DNA from: Ferrovibrio sp.
GTDB lineage: Bacteria; Pseudomonadota; Alphaproteobacteria; Ferrovibrionales; Ferrovibrionaceae
Length of the DNA stretch: 51,845 bases
Assembly (NCBI RefSeq): GCF_017994015.1
Contig: NZ_JAGOLP010000021.1
Span: 1-51,845, forward strand
Direction of reading: 5' to 3'
Positions 10,091 through 19,176 of the stretch are shown piece by piece (the first letter of the stretch is position 1; each line of letters starts with the position of its first letter). The notes under the pieces were generated by a model. The model ran no database searches. It was given only the letters and a program-made list of their open reading frames with translations, and was not told the DNA's origin. Position numbers and translations under genes: made by a program.

Positions 10091-10743
10091 GGCGCCAACC
10101 ACTCCTCATGCAAGACCGGATGCTTTGCATCGCGGCCACCAAACCAAAAATCTCAACCAACGCAGAATTTCCACTGTGGCACACGCGCTTGTGGCACACG
10201 CGCTGATTTGCGCCGGAAACGCGCACGATTTTGCCGCGTCCCAACCACAGCAGATGCCGCCTCACGTTCTCGCCCGGCGGCTTCCGAAACTCTAAAACCA
10301 ACACAACGCTACACTGTTCACCGCAGCAATGTAACGGGCAAACTACAGTAGCAACATTACAAAACCATCAACACGCTACCACAAATTGCCCAGGCCGCGC
10401 ACGGGGAATCTGTCCCAAATAGGCTGAATAGCTTGGTTTTCAGGAATCGGTACAATACGCTCACAGAGCAATGCCCGGTCAGCAGATTTACAACAATTCT
10501 TTATTTGGTTGCAGTCCCAACCGCAACAATTCTCCACTGGCATCTGGTTTTTTAGGTAATAATTGCTCTTTTTAAGAGTATAGTTAGCCGATGGGCAGAA
10601 ATAAATTTCACGCAAAACGGGTGATGAACCAGCAGACCCTGGCGCAGACCACAATTATTGCGCGAAGCGAAAGGGTCGGCTTCCGCAGCCTGTGAAAATT
10701 ATCATTATGCGACAATGAGATGTGGCAGATAGTGGGTTGGCAA
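10091..10743. other. Gene-free stretch upstream of the giant repeat gene
   Basis: About 650 bases with no convincing gene. The small open frames here have no recognisable protein character. The half nearer 10600 is clearly richer in A+T than the neighbouring genes and includes a short hairpin (CTCTT-TTT-AAGAG near 10566). It should hold the promoter of the giant repeat gene, but I found no convincing pair of -35 and -10 boxes. A 15-base tandem repeat is listed separately. Confidence 0.6.
10175..10204. repeat. Perfect 15-bp tandem repeat upstream of giant gene
   Basis: TGTGGCACACGCGCT occurs twice with no gap. Each copy contains the short palindrome TGTG-G-CACA. The pair lies 85-115 bases upstream of the GTG start of the repeat protein, a position that would suit a regulator binding site. 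It may equally be a simple slippage duplication. Confidence 0.7.
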
Positions 10744-11667
10744 TCATACCGATAGCGGCGCCGCCAGCAGGCGTTGCAACCCCTGGGCCAAGGTTGTGTC
10801 CGCCCGCAGGCCCAATCCGGCTTGCGCGGCCGTCGGATCGCCCACCGAGGCCAGGATATCGCCAGAGCGGCGTGGCGCGCTTTGCAGCATCGGCTCGCGG
10901 CCAAGGATGCCGCCCAGGCTCTGCGCCAGGTGCAAAATCGTGGTGGCGCGCCCGGTGCAGACATTGAACACTCTGGCCGCAGCCGGATGCGCCTGCATCG
11001 CCGCCAGCAGATGCCGCACCACATCGTCGATATAGACAAAATCCCGAGCCTGCCCGCCATCGCCATGGATCGTGATCGCCTGCCCCGCAGCCAGCCGCGC
11101 GGCAAAAATCGCAATCACCCCGGCATAAGGCGAATGCGGTTCCTGGCCCGGCCCATAGGCATTAAAAATGCGCAGGCCGGTGCTAGGCAGATGATGCACA
11201 TGCCAACCGGCAAGAGCATGCAATTCGGCGGCATATTTATCAGCGCCATAAGCGGTCAATGGCCGCGCCGGCAGGGTTTCGGCCAGCGGCACCGCCGGAT
11301 TGTCGCCATACACCGCCGCCGAAGAGGCATAGACCACCGGCACCGGTCCAGCCGCACGCGCGGCATCAAAAACCGCGATAGTGCCGCCCAGATTGACCCG
11401 GTGCACACCGGGCCAATCCTCTACCGAGCGCTGCACTGAGGCGATGGCGGCAAGGTGAAAACACCCGGCCACGCCCTGCATCGCCCGGTGCAACAAAGCC
11501 GTATCGGCCACGTCGCCGACAATCAGTTCGACCTCGGCCGCCAGTCTGTCGCGCCGGCCGGTGGAAAGATCGTCCAGCACGCGCACGCTATCGCCGCGCG
11601 CCAGCAGGGCGGCACAGAGCTGTGCGCCGATAAAACCGCAGCCGCCGGTGACCAGATACAGCGCCAT
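10744..11667 (-). CDS. NAD-dependent sugar-nucleotide epimerase/dehydratase
   Basis: A 307-residue extended short-chain dehydrogenase of the UDP-glucose 4-epimerase/dehydratase group, expected to convert a nucleotide sugar in the cytoplasm. The Rossmann motif TGGCGFIG is at residues 7-14. Residues SSAAVYGD and the catalytic YGADK (YxxxK) follow in the usual order, and FNAYGPGQ and RDFVYIDDVV are typical of the family. The length is normal. The ATG at 11667 shares one base with the stop of the upstream glycosyltransferase and is preceded by GAGGAG, so the two are probably co-transcribed. The exact substrate cannot be told from sequence; the setting suggests an activated sugar for the nearby glycosyltransferases. 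Confidence 0.85.
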   Translation of the reverse strand: MALYLVTGGCGFIGAQLCAALLARGDSVRVLDDLSTGRRDRLAAEVELIVGDVADTALLHRAMQGVAGCFHLAAIASVQRSVEDWPGVHRVNLGGTIAVFDAARAAGPVPVVYASSAAVYGDNPAVPLAETLPARPLTAYGADKYAAELHALAGWHVHHLPSTGLRIFNAYGPGQEPHSPYAGVIAIFAARLAAGQAITIHGDGGQARDFVYIDDVVRHLLAAMQAHPAAARVFNVCTGRATTILHLAQSLGGILGREPMLQSAPRRSGDILASVGDPTAAQAGLGLRADTTLAQGLQRLLAAPLSV

Positions 11668-12845
11668 TAAACACTCCTCATGCCGGCATTGCCTGCCAGC
11701 CTCTGATAAACGGCAAGATGCTGCTGCGCCACCCTGTCGGCGGTGAATACATCACGCGCCCGCTGCAAGCCGGCTTGCGACAATGCCTCCCAGCGTGCCG
11801 TGTCCTCGATCACGGCCAGTATCCCGGCACTGACTTCATCCGCCTTGCGCGTATCCACCAGGATACCGGCGCGCCCCTGATCCAATATCCATTCCGGCCC
11901 ATGGGCATTCCAGCCGGCCAGCACCGGCAGGCCGCGCGCCATCGCCTCCACCGCCACCTGCGGCTGGGTCTCTTCCAGCGACGGATGCACCAGCAGCGTG
12001 GCGGCATCCATATGGCGCAGCACCGCGGCAGCATCCACCGGCCCGATAAAGCCGACGCCCGCTTCCAGTTGCCGCTGCCGCGCCCAGGCCGCCGCTGGGC
12101 CATCAGGCTCAAAATTCTGCCCGAGCAGCAGCAATCTGGCTGCCGGGTTTTGCCGGCGTATGCCAACAAAAGCGCGCAGCAATGTGGCAACATTCTTGAG
12201 TTTGCCAAAACCATTATTGACCGCCAGCAGCAACGGCGGCCCGGATGGATAACGCCGGGCGCTAGGCTGGATCAGCGCTGCGTCGATACCCAGCGGAATG
12301 CTGCCATGCACCCGCCTGCCGGCTTGCCGCAACCATTGTTCAATCGGCGGCGACACTGCCAGAAAATGCTGTGCTTGGCGCAGCGTGCGCTGAAACAGCC
12401 ACCAGCGCCCCAGGCGATAGGCATCCGGGGTATGGCGCAGCACGTTGCCGGCCCAGTCATGCGCTGTCACCACCACACGGGCAGGATCATGTGCGGCCAA
12501 TGCACCCAGCGCGAATTCGTAGCACCAATGCGCATGCACAATATCGGGCCGGCTGGCCTGCACCAGCCGTGTAATCGCCTCGCGCTCCTGCCGCATCAGG
12601 TCACGCATGCGGTGGCGCTGGCGAAACGGTGCTACATGCAGCCGCAAGGCACCAGCATCAACATGCCAGGATTCGGTTGCCGCCATTTGCCAGGTGACAA
12701 GCTCAACCGCCTGGCCGGCAGCCAGCAAAGCCGCAACCTGACCGGCAATCCCGGACAGGCTGATTGCGGCACGCTCAGCCGGTGCGGCATCCAGCCAGAG
12801 GCGCAGTTGCGCCAGATTGACAGGGCCGGCAACAGTCAGCCGCAT
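11667..12845 (-). CDS. Glycosyltransferase family 4 (GT-B fold)
   Basis: A retaining GT4-type transferase of about 392 residues, expected to add a sugar from a nucleotide donor to a lipid-linked intermediate at the inner face of the membrane. The C-terminal half carries a GKLKN loop after the domain linker, then HPSLEETQPQVAVEAMARG, which matches the E-x7-E donor-binding signature of the family. The N-terminal half contains VHAHWCYEF and VVTAHDW, typical acceptor-domain segments. ATG 12845 is chosen over an upstream GTG (12854) because GGAAG sits about six bases before it. It overlaps the downstream epimerase by one base and is divergent from the GT4 gene at 13034. Donor and acceptor are unknown. 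Confidence 0.85.
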   Translation of the reverse strand: MRLTVAGPVNLAQLRLWLDAAPAERAAISLSGIAGQVAALLAAGQAVELVTWQMAATESWHVDAGALRLHVAPFRQRHRMRDLMRQEREAITRLVQASRPDIVHAHWCYEFALGALAAHDPARVVVTAHDWAGNVLRHTPDAYRLGRWWLFQRTLRQAQHFLAVSPPIEQWLRQAGRRVHGSIPLGIDAALIQPSARRYPSGPPLLLAVNNGFGKLKNVATLLRAFVGIRRQNPAARLLLLGQNFEPDGPAAAWARQRQLEAGVGFIGPVDAAAVLRHMDAATLLVHPSLEETQPQVAVEAMARGLPVLAGWNAHGPEWILDQGRAGILVDTRKADEVSAGILAVIEDTARWEALSQAGLQRARDVFTADRVAQQHLAVYQRLAGNAGMRSV

Positions 12846-12943
12846 GTCTTCCACACAAAGTTGAGCATTTTGGTTCGCCTCTGCTCGCTCTGCCGCTGAT
12901 TAAACGGATACACTAGATTAGAGCCGATCGGCGCTGCCGGTAT

Positions 12944-12989
12944 GGATCAGGCATGAGTAAGCTTCCAATCGTCATGCGATGCCTGATCC
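12944..12989. repeat. 11-bp inverted repeat in divergent intergenic region
   Basis: GGATCAGGCAT (12944-12954) and its exact complement ATGCCTGATCC (12979-12989) are separated by 24 bases, between two divergent glycosyltransferase genes. It could be an operator or a 5' leader hairpin of the gene starting at 13034. If that gene began at the earlier ATG at 12953 the repeat would lie largely inside its coding region. Confidence 0.65.
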
Positions 12990-13033
12990 CATTAGGTCGG
13001 CGTGGCATCAGCATGGAATTTGCGGCAGCTTAT

Positions 13034-14131
13034 ATGAAAATCCTGCATATACTCAACGAATTGAAATTCAGCGGCGCCGAGCTGATGCTGCACGCAGCAG
13101 CAAATGATCTGCGCCAGCAGGCCGATCACACCATCCTGATCACCGGCGACCAACCCGGCGAGTTTGCGCCAGCCCTGGCAGCCCGGGGCTTTGCGCTTGA
13201 GCATATTCCGTTTCGGCGCAACTTTGCCTTTCTGCTGGCAGTCTATCGCCTGCTGCGCCGCGCTGATGTTGACCTGATCCACGTTCACACCGAACAGGCC
13301 AGTTTCTGGTATGGCCTGCTGGCACATATCGCAGGCAAACCGAACCTGCGCACATTGCATAGTGAATTCGGCTTCAATGGCTTGCTGCGCTGGCGTCGGT
13401 TGCTGCAACGCCGGCTGTTGGCCTGGCTGGGCACGGTTTTTGTCGCCTGCTCGCCGCGTGTCGCCCGCAATGAACAAATCCGCTTCGGCACGCAGCCGCG
13501 CGTTGTGCAGAACTGGTTTGATCCCAGCCGAATTCATCTGGCCGACGCGGCCACGCGCCAGGAGGCGCGGCAAAAACTCGGCATTGATGCCGCTGTTTTC
13601 ATGGCGCTCTGCGTTGGCAATAACAGCGCGGTGAAGAATTTCCCGGCCGTGATCGAGGCGCTGCGGCTATGCCCGGCAGCAGCCGATATTGCCTGCACTT
13701 TCTGTGGTGACTACGATCCGGCGCAGCAACCTACGGCAGACGATCCGATCAGGGCGCGTGTGCATTTCCCTGGCGCGGTGAGCAATATCGGCGACTGGCT
13801 TGCCGCCGCCGATGCCTATATCTGCGCCTCACATTATGAAGGTGGCCCCCTGGCCTTGCTGGAGGCTGGCGCTGCCGGCATCTTCTGCATCAGCACCCGG
13901 GTTGGTTTGGTGGAGACATTGCCCGCCCTGCCCAACCTGATCATTGTACAACCCGATGCCGCCAGCATCGCCGCCGCGCTGCAACAGGCGCAAAGGCTGC
14001 CATTGACCACGCGGCAAGAACAGGGCGCGGTTTTATCCGCCTTTATGCTGGAACATTTTTCACCCAAACGCGGCGCCCGCGACTATGCCGCGATCTACCG
14101 GGAACTGGCGCAGAAGATTAAGCGACTTTGA
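13034..14131 (+). CDS. Glycosyltransferase family 4 (GT-B fold)
   Basis: A GT4-like transferase of about 365 residues. From ATG 13034 it begins [16 protein letters not shown], a classical start for this family with the Gly-rich acceptor loop. [12 protein letters not shown] and [10 protein letters not shown] follow in the N-terminal domain. The C-terminal domain has [17 protein letters not shown] and then [17 protein letters not shown], which corresponds to the E-x7-E motif. The frame extends upstream to ATG 12953, but those 27 residues do not resemble the family and would cover an inverted repeat, so 13034 is preferred; its ribosome site is weak. Its last 14 bases overlap the end of the convergent gene at 14118. 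Specificity is unknown. Confidence 0.83.
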   Translation: MKILHILNELKFSGAELMLHAAANDLRQQADHTILITGDQPGEFAPALAARGFALEHIPFRRNFAFLLAVYRLLRRADVDLIHVHTEQASFWYGLLAHIAGKPNLRTLHSEFGFNGLLRWRRLLQRRLLAWLGTVFVACSPRVARNEQIRFGTQPRVVQNWFDPSRIHLADAATRQEARQKLGIDAAVFMALCVGNNSAVKNFPAVIEALRLCPAAADIACTFCGDYDPAQQPTADDPIRARVHFPGAVSNIGDWLAAADAYICASHYEGGPLALLEAGAAGIFCISTRVGLVETLPALPNLIIVQPDAASIAAALQQAQRLPLTTRQEQGAVLSAFMLEHFSPKRGARDYAAIYRELAQKIKRL

Positions 14132-15080
14132 AATAGGCGATGGTGCGCGCCAGGCCGGTTTCCAGATCGGTTTCCGGCTGCCAATCCAGCCTGGCACGCG
14201 CCAGGGCGATATCCGGCTGGCGCTGGATCGGATCATCCTCGCGGCGCGGTTCGTGCCGGATGGTGGAGCGCGAGCCGGTTTGCCGCAGCACCCGCTCGGC
14301 CAGGCCCAGGATGGTTTCCTCGGCCGGATTACCCAGATTGACCGGGCCGATATCATCATCCGGCACCTGCATCAGGCGCAGGATGGCTTCCACCGTATCG
14401 TCGACATAGCAGAAGCTGCGCGTCTGCCGGCCATCGCCATGGATCACCAGTGGCTCGCCGGCCAGGGCGCGCACGATGAAATCCGAAACCACGCGGCCAT
14501 CCTCGCGATGCATGCGCGGGCCATAGGTGTTGAACAGGCGCGCCACCCGGATCGACAGGCCGAATTGCCGGCGGTAATCAAAAAACAATGTCTCGGCGCA
14601 GCGTTTGCCTTCATCATAACAGGCGCGCGGGCCGATAGGATTGACATTGCCCCAATAGCCTTCCGGCTGCGGATGCACCAGCGGGTCGCCGTAGATTTCC
14701 GAGGTGGAAGCCTGGAAAATCCGCGCCCCGGTATTTTTGGCCAGATCCAGCATGTTGATGGCGCCCAGCACAGCGGTGCGCACCGTCTGCACCGGATTAT
14801 ACTGGTAATGAATCGGCGAGGCCGGGCAGGCCAGATTATAAATCTGGTCTACATCAAGCTGCACCGGCTCGGTGACATCATGCAGGCGGAATTCAAAGCG
14901 CGGATGCCGTGCCAGATGCGCCAAACTGCCGCGCTGGCCGGTGAGCAGGTTATCCAGGCAGATCACGCTATGGCCCAGGGCCAGCAGGCGATCCACCAGA
15001 TGCGAGCCGATAAAACCGGCGCCGCCGGTGACAAGTATGCGCAAGCCGCCCTGCCCGGTGTGGTTTTTACCGGCTACCAT
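14118..15080 (-). CDS. UDP-glucuronate decarboxylase-like NAD-dependent epimerase
   Basis: A 320-residue short-chain dehydrogenase closest in character to UDP-glucuronic acid decarboxylase (UXS), which makes UDP-xylose in the cytoplasm. Features typical of UXS are [11 protein letters not shown] near the N-terminus, [12 protein letters not shown], the catalytic [10 protein letters not shown] and YDEGKR (YxxxK), and [24 protein letters not shown] also fits. ATG 15080 is chosen because the segment before it lacks family character, although the frame extends to 15125. The 3' end overlaps the convergent glycosyltransferase by 14 bases. A role in supplying a pentose or other modified sugar to the polysaccharide is inferred from context. 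Confidence 0.85.
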   Translation of the reverse strand: MVAGKNHTGQGGLRILVTGGAGFIGSHLVDRLLALGHSVICLDNLLTGQRGSLAHLARHPRFEFRLHDVTEPVQLDVDQIYNLACPASPIHYQYNPVQTVRTAVLGAINMLDLAKNTGARIFQASTSEIYGDPLVHPQPEGYWGNVNPIGPRACYDEGKRCAETLFFDYRRQFGLSIRVARLFNTYGPRMHREDGRVVSDFIVRALAGEPLVIHGDGRQTRSFCYVDDTVEAILRLMQVPDDDIGPVNLGNPAEETILGLAERVLRQTGSRSTIRHEPRREDDPIQRQPDIALARARLDWQPETDLETGLARTIAYFKVA

Positions 15081-15183
15081 GATCACGCCTGACTGATCTT
15101 GTTTTACAAAAACGCTCAAATACAAACCGGGCTGGTCGACCAGATCAGCCGCCAGCCCAGCAAATCATTCAACAGCGCCAAGC

Positions 15184-16239
15184 TCAGCTCGGGCTGGCCG
15201 ACGAAATCGGCCGTTCGAAGACCACCGGGGTGTTGTTCTGCTGGTTGTTCTGTGTCGTCGTCTGTGTCTGCTGCTGCTGTTGAACAACCGGGCGCTGACC
15301 GGCCAGAATCTGCTGCACCTGAGCGCTGTTGGTCTGATTCGCCTGATTGAGCGAGTTATTGGTGCTGGCCTGATTGAGCGTCTGGGTCACCGTCGCAACA
15401 GTGGTGGGCGCAGCGGCCTGCACGGTCGCGGAGGTTGCGGCCGAATAGGCATTGGCCATCACATTGATCGCAGCCTGCGGTGACACCGCATAAACCGCCG
15501 GATTGCTGACCGCCTGGGAAACCGAAACCGACATCGCCGCCACCTGCTGCGGCGCCACACGCTGCGCTTCCGGCGCCACCACAATGCGCGAAGCCGTGGT
15601 CATCGTGGCTGACACCGCCTGCGGATTGGCCGCCATCACGGCAGGCGAATTGGCCGCACTGGTGGCCGACGCAGCCAATTGCACCGCAGCGGCGGGATCA
15701 ACCGACAGGATTCGCTCGGCCGCCGAAACCGCACTGTTGGCTACATTGGCTGTAAGGCTCGGGTTGCCGCTCTGCGTGGCCAGGGCAAGCGTGGCCGAAG
15801 CCAGACCGGCGGCCTGAGTGGAGAAGTTCTGAGCAGCCGGCGCGACAAACAGCCGGGCTGCCGTGGTCACCACGGTTTCGGTCTGTTGGGGTGCGCTGCC
15901 CTGCGGCAGGGCGCGCGCCACAGCCACGGCCGCACCACCCGCCGCAATCGCCGCCTGCGGATTGCTGCTGAGCAAACCTTCAGCCACCTGAACCACAGAG
16001 GCGGCCAAGCTGCCGGCCTGCGCGGGATTACCAGCGGACAATGTCTGAATTGCTTGCTGGATTGCATTGCCATTGCCGCTCAGCACCGCGGCGCGCAAAG
16101 CCGGTGGCAGGCTGTTGATATTGGCCTGGCCGGCCTGCGCCTGCGCCTGCGCCTGGCCCGGCACCATCAATACCAGCGAGCCAACAGCGGCAGCCGCCAG
16201 GGATGCAGCAAAAGCAGCAGCGATCTTCCGGCTCATCAT
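15184..16239 (-). CDS. Exported Ala/Gln-rich helical-repeat protein, function unknown
   Basis: About 352 residues with no family I recognise. It starts MMSRKIAAAFAASLAAAAVG and continues to an AQAQA segment, a clear Sec signal peptide. The mature part repeats a loose unit of about 35-45 residues of the form N/D-P-x-x-A followed by an Ala/Val-rich helix (NPQAAIAAGGAAVAVARAL, DPAAAVQLAASATSAANSP, SPQAAINVMANAYSAA). The C-terminal 80 residues are rich in Asn, Gln and Thr with QQQQQTQTTTQNNQQNN and look disordered. Three ATGs stand in a row (16242, 16239, 16236); GGGAG before them best suits the second or third. A longer frame to 16494 is rejected because it covers the divergent gene. Likely periplasmic or surface-located. 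Confidence 0.75.
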   Translation of the reverse strand: MMSRKIAAAFAASLAAAAVGSLVLMVPGQAQAQAQAGQANINSLPPALRAAVLSGNGNAIQQAIQTLSAGNPAQAGSLAASVVQVAEGLLSSNPQAAIAAGGAAVAVARALPQGSAPQQTETVVTTAARLFVAPAAQNFSTQAAGLASATLALATQSGNPSLTANVANSAVSAAERILSVDPAAAVQLAASATSAANSPAVMAANPQAVSATMTTASRIVVAPEAQRVAPQQVAAMSVSVSQAVSNPAVYAVSPQAAINVMANAYSAATSATVQAAAPTTVATVTQTLNQASTNNSLNQANQTNSAQVQQILAGQRPVVQQQQQTQTTTQNNQQNNTPVVFERPISSASPS

Positions 16240-16324
16240 CATTCTCCCAAGCATAGGCACATCAATTGGCAACAAGAATTTGGTCTGCCTATAATAACAA
16301 CATAGTTGCGGACGGGCTAGTGGA

Positions 16325-17041
16325 ATGATGGGCAGTTTGAACGAGACAAGACAACCCCGCAAAACTGCCCGCTGGATCAGCCGGCTGGCCCCGCCGAATC
16401 GGCTTCTGGCCGGCCTGCTGGCCCTGGGCGGCTGCGGCCTGCTGCTGCTGGCGCTGCCCCGCCTAGCCGACAATCTGAGCCTGCTGACGATCACCGGGCT
16501 GACCCGCGATCATGCCCGGCCAACTGCACAGGCCACGGCCGGCACCGAACGCCCCCTGGCTGATCTGGCCGCGGCATTGGGCAGCCCACAGGCCTGGCGC
16601 CAGGCCGCCCGGGCCAGCATCGCGGGCGGCAATTACCCGGCTGCTGCGGCGGCTTTACGCCAGGCCTTGCGCCTTGCGCCGGGCCATGCCGACGACTGGG
16701 CCACACTGGCGGCCCTGAGCGATGTGGGCGCGGTCCCGCCAATCGAAGCCGTGGCCGCCTTTGAGCGCGCCGTGGCCTTGCAGGGCTTTGAGCCATCCTT
16801 CACGCCCTGGCTGTTCAGCCTCGGCATCCGGCTCTGGCCGGTGCTGCCGCCCAGCGGCCATGCCGCCTTTGAGCAATTGACCTGGCGGCAATGGCAATGG
16901 GGGCCAGGACGGCTGACCGAGATCACCCGCGACGCCCGGGCAGAATTGGTGATTGCCCCGATCCTGGCGCAAGACCCGGCCGCTTTGGCGGATTTTGAGC
17001 GCCGCTTGCAATTGCTTGGGCCGTTGGATCAGGCCAGATAA
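16325..17041 (+). CDS. Membrane-anchored TPR-like protein
   Basis: A 238-residue protein. An Arg-rich start is followed by one strong membrane segment (LLAGLLALGGCGLLLLALP, about residues 27-45), so the rest is probably periplasmic. Residues 90-155 resemble tetratricopeptide repeats: ARASIAGGNYPAAAAALRQAL, then LAPGHADDWATLAALSD. The C-terminal part has several tryptophans and no known domain. It is divergent from the Ala/Gln-rich gene, with only about 80 bases for both promoters, and its end overlaps the convergent O-antigen polymerase-like gene by 13 bases. TPR proteins often accompany polysaccharide polymerases as assembly partners; that role is inferred. Confidence 0.7.
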   Translation: MMGSLNETRQPRKTARWISRLAPPNRLLAGLLALGGCGLLLLALPRLADNLSLLTITGLTRDHARPTAQATAGTERPLADLAAALGSPQAWRQAARASIAGGNYPAAAAALRQALRLAPGHADDWATLAALSDVGAVPPIEAVAAFERAVALQGFEPSFTPWLFSLGIRLWPVLPPSGHAAFEQLTWRQWQWGPGRLTEITRDARAELVIAPILAQDPAALADFERRLQLLGPLDQAR

Positions 17042-18402
17042 CGCCCCTGGCGCGCTGACCAGGATTGCGCCACGCCAAGGCCCAGCAACAGCGCCCAGAG
17101 CGCGGCCACGGCGGGGATTTGCAGGCTGAAATCGAGCAGCGAATGCGCCGCGGCCGTAACACCCGCCGCCAGCGCCACCAGGCTCAAGCCCGGCACCGAT
17201 TGACGGTGCAAGGCCCCCTCCAGGCAGCGCCACAGCAGCAGGGCCTGGGCCAGCAGCAGGCTGAGCGCCGCCGGCAGGCCCAGATCAACCATCAATTCCA
17301 GATAGACATTATGCGCCTCGCCCCAGATCAGCACCATGCCGATCGGGCGCAGTTTGGCACTGGCATCGCTGAAACTGCCCAACCCGCTGCCCAGCCAGGG
17401 CCGTTCGGCAATCAACTCCAGCGCCATGGCATAAATCTGGCCGCGATGCCCCAGCGCACCTGCGGCGCGCTCGCCCATATCGCCTTCGCCGGTTAGCAGG
17501 AACAGGGCCGGCAGCGCCAGGGCCGCCGCCACCACGCCCAGGCGCCCGATGCCCGACCAGCCATGCCGACGCAGCACCACGCCCGCCAGCAGGGTGAGCA
17601 CGCCCAGCGCGACGGCCGCCATGCCGGCGCGGGAAAAACTCAAGGCCAGCCCGGCCAGCAGGATAACCAGCAGCGCCAGCCAGAATGGCCTGAGCCGGCG
17701 CTCGCCCGGATCATCCCGCAGCATCAGCGCCAAAGCCGCGATCAGGCCGAAACCGGCCCAGGTGGCGAAATGGTTGGGGTTGACAAAACTGCCGGTCACC
17801 ATGCCGCGATAGGCCCATTTTTCCAGCCAGCCGATGCGCTCGGCGCCGCTCAGCGCATTGACCAGGCCATAAAGCGCCAGCAAAGCCGTAAAGCCGGCCA
17901 CCGCACGCAACGCGGCCCAGGCGAAGCGCGATGAACGGCCGAATTGCAGCGCCAGCAGAAAGATCAGGCCATAGCCGAGCAGCTTGGCAAAACCATCCAT
18001 GCCGGTGCCCGGGGTGAGCGAAATGCTGCCCGGCAAATTTTCTTGGCCCAGCACCGCCGCCGCCGCCGTCCATTCCGGGTGATGCCATGCCGCCGGCATG
18101 CCCGGCCAGAGTTGCAGCAAAGCCCAGGCCAGCGCCAGGCTATAGAGCAGCAGCGGCAGGCCGATACGCCAGGGCGCCACCAGCGGCCACAGCCGGGCGC
18201 CGACATTGGCGCGGGTGCCGAAAAAGCTTGCCGCCGCCCAGACCAGAGCCAGCAGGGCCACACCGGCCAGCAGCCCATGCCAGGCCCAGGGCCGCGCACC
18301 ACCCAGCGGCAGGGCGGCAAGCAGCACCAGCGCCACCAGCGCCCCGGCCACCAACTGCGCTAGACGCGGCAGGCTTGGTGGCAGTCTTTCCGTATCACTC
18401 AT
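17029..18402 (-). CDS. O-antigen ligase/polymerase family membrane protein (Wzy/WaaL-like)
   Basis: A polytopic inner-membrane protein of about 457 residues with ten or more hydrophobic segments. The large periplasmic loop and the segment WLGSGLGSF...WGEAHNVYLELMVDLGL are typical of the Wzy_C/O-antigen ligase family, where the H-N-x-Y-L-E motif is well conserved. GSFVNPNHFATWAGF is another family hallmark. It would polymerise lipid-linked repeat units or ligate glycan at the periplasmic face. ATG 18402 (MSDTERLPP) is chosen because GGGGG lies five bases before it; an ATG at 18414 directly after the upstream stop is the alternative. It is the last gene of the six-gene minus-strand operon. Confidence 0.87.
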   Translation of the reverse strand: MSDTERLPPSLPRLAQLVAGALVALVLLAALPLGGARPWAWHGLLAGVALLALVWAAASFFGTRANVGARLWPLVAPWRIGLPLLLYSLALAWALLQLWPGMPAAWHHPEWTAAAAVLGQENLPGSISLTPGTGMDGFAKLLGYGLIFLLALQFGRSSRFAWAALRAVAGFTALLALYGLVNALSGAERIGWLEKWAYRGMVTGSFVNPNHFATWAGFGLIAALALMLRDDPGERRLRPFWLALLVILLAGLALSFSRAGMAAVALGVLTLLAGVVLRRHGWSGIGRLGVVAAALALPALFLLTGEGDMGERAAGALGHRGQIYAMALELIAERPWLGSGLGSFSDASAKLRPIGMVLIWGEAHNVYLELMVDLGLPAALSLLLAQALLLWRCLEGALHRQSVPGLSLVALAAGVTAAAHSLLDFSLQIPAVAALWALLLGLGVAQSWSARQGRYLA

Positions 18403-18414
18403 CCCGGCCCCCAT

Positions 18415-19176
18415 TCATTGCCGCCGCCGCCATTCGTCGCGCAGCAGCCGCAGCAGGAATAATGGTATCGTGCGGCCATAACGGCCGGCCAGCCGGCGTG
18501 GCTCGCTGGCCAGGCGGAAAGCCCATTCCAGGCCATGGCGCTGCATCCAGGGCGGCGCCCAGGGCTTGTTGCCGGCGATGAAATCGAACGCTGCCCCCAC
18601 CCCCACCAGCAGCGGCACCTGCAAAGTCTCGCGTTGCGCCCGCATCCATATTTCCTGGCGCGGCGCCCCCAGGCCGACCCAGACAATATCAGCCCCGCTG
18701 GCATCGATGGCAGCGGCATGGGCGGCATCTTCTGCTGCCGTGAAGGGCCGGAAAGGCGGCGCCAGGCAACCGACAATGTCGGCCCCGGGAAATTTTTGCT
18801 GGATCGCCCGGCGCAATTGCGCCAGCAAGGCCGGCGAGCCGCCAAACAGGAAATGCCGCAGCGGCCGGCCCTGCACATGTTCGCCGCTGGCCAGCAGCGC
18901 GGTCATCAGGTCCGGGCCATAAACCCGGCCGGCCTGGCCTGCGCCACGGCGCCGCAGCAGCCACACCAGCGGCATGCCATCGGTGGCCGCCATGCCGGCA
19001 TGCGCCAGCGCATCATGCAGCCGGGCATCGCGCCAGCTTTCCACCAGGGTATGCACGTTGACATGGCAGATATACTGCCGCTCGCCGGCGCGCAGCCAGC
19101 GCAGCACCTGGGCTTGCGCCAAGGCCAGATCGCCGGCATGCAGCGGCAGGCCCATCACCTCAATCTTTGGCATCAT
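18415..19176 (-). CDS. WecG/TagA/CpsF-family glycosyltransferase (GT26)
   Basis: A 253-residue GT26 enzyme, the family that transfers ManNAc, ManNAcA or a related sugar to a prenyl-linked first sugar. Recognisable family segments, in order, are ICHVNVHTLVES, AATDGMPLVWLLRRRG, RVYGPDLM, HFLFGGSP, IVWVGLGAPRQEIWM and GVGAAFDFIAGNKPWAPPWM, with the C-terminal RHGLEWAFRLASEPRRLAGRY typical of the membrane-associated tail. The length is normal. Its ATG overlaps the stop of the upstream glycosyltransferase by four bases (ATGA). It probably adds the second sugar after the WbaP-type priming step; the exact sugar is not predictable. Confidence 0.92.
   Translation of the reverse strand: MMPKIEVMGLPLHAGDLALAQAQVLRWLRAGERQYICHVNVHTLVESWRDARLHDALAHAGMAATDGMPLVWLLRRRGAGQAGRVYGPDLMTALLASGEHVQGRPLRHFLFGGSPALLAQLRRAIQQKFPGADIVGCLAPPFRPFTAAEDAAHAAAIDASGADIVWVGLGAPRQEIWMRAQRETLQVPLLVGVGAAFDFIAGNKPWAPPWMQRHGLEWAFRLASEPRRLAGRYGRTIPLFLLRLLRDEWRRRQ

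Noticed and set aside
10376..10654. Minus-strand frame of 92 codons in the gene-free stretch
   Set aside because: No ribosome site, composition unlike protein, no recognisable family.
16240..16494. Extended N-terminus of the Ala/Gln-rich protein
   Set aside because: It overlaps the divergent gene at 16325 and hides a good signal peptide starting near 16239.
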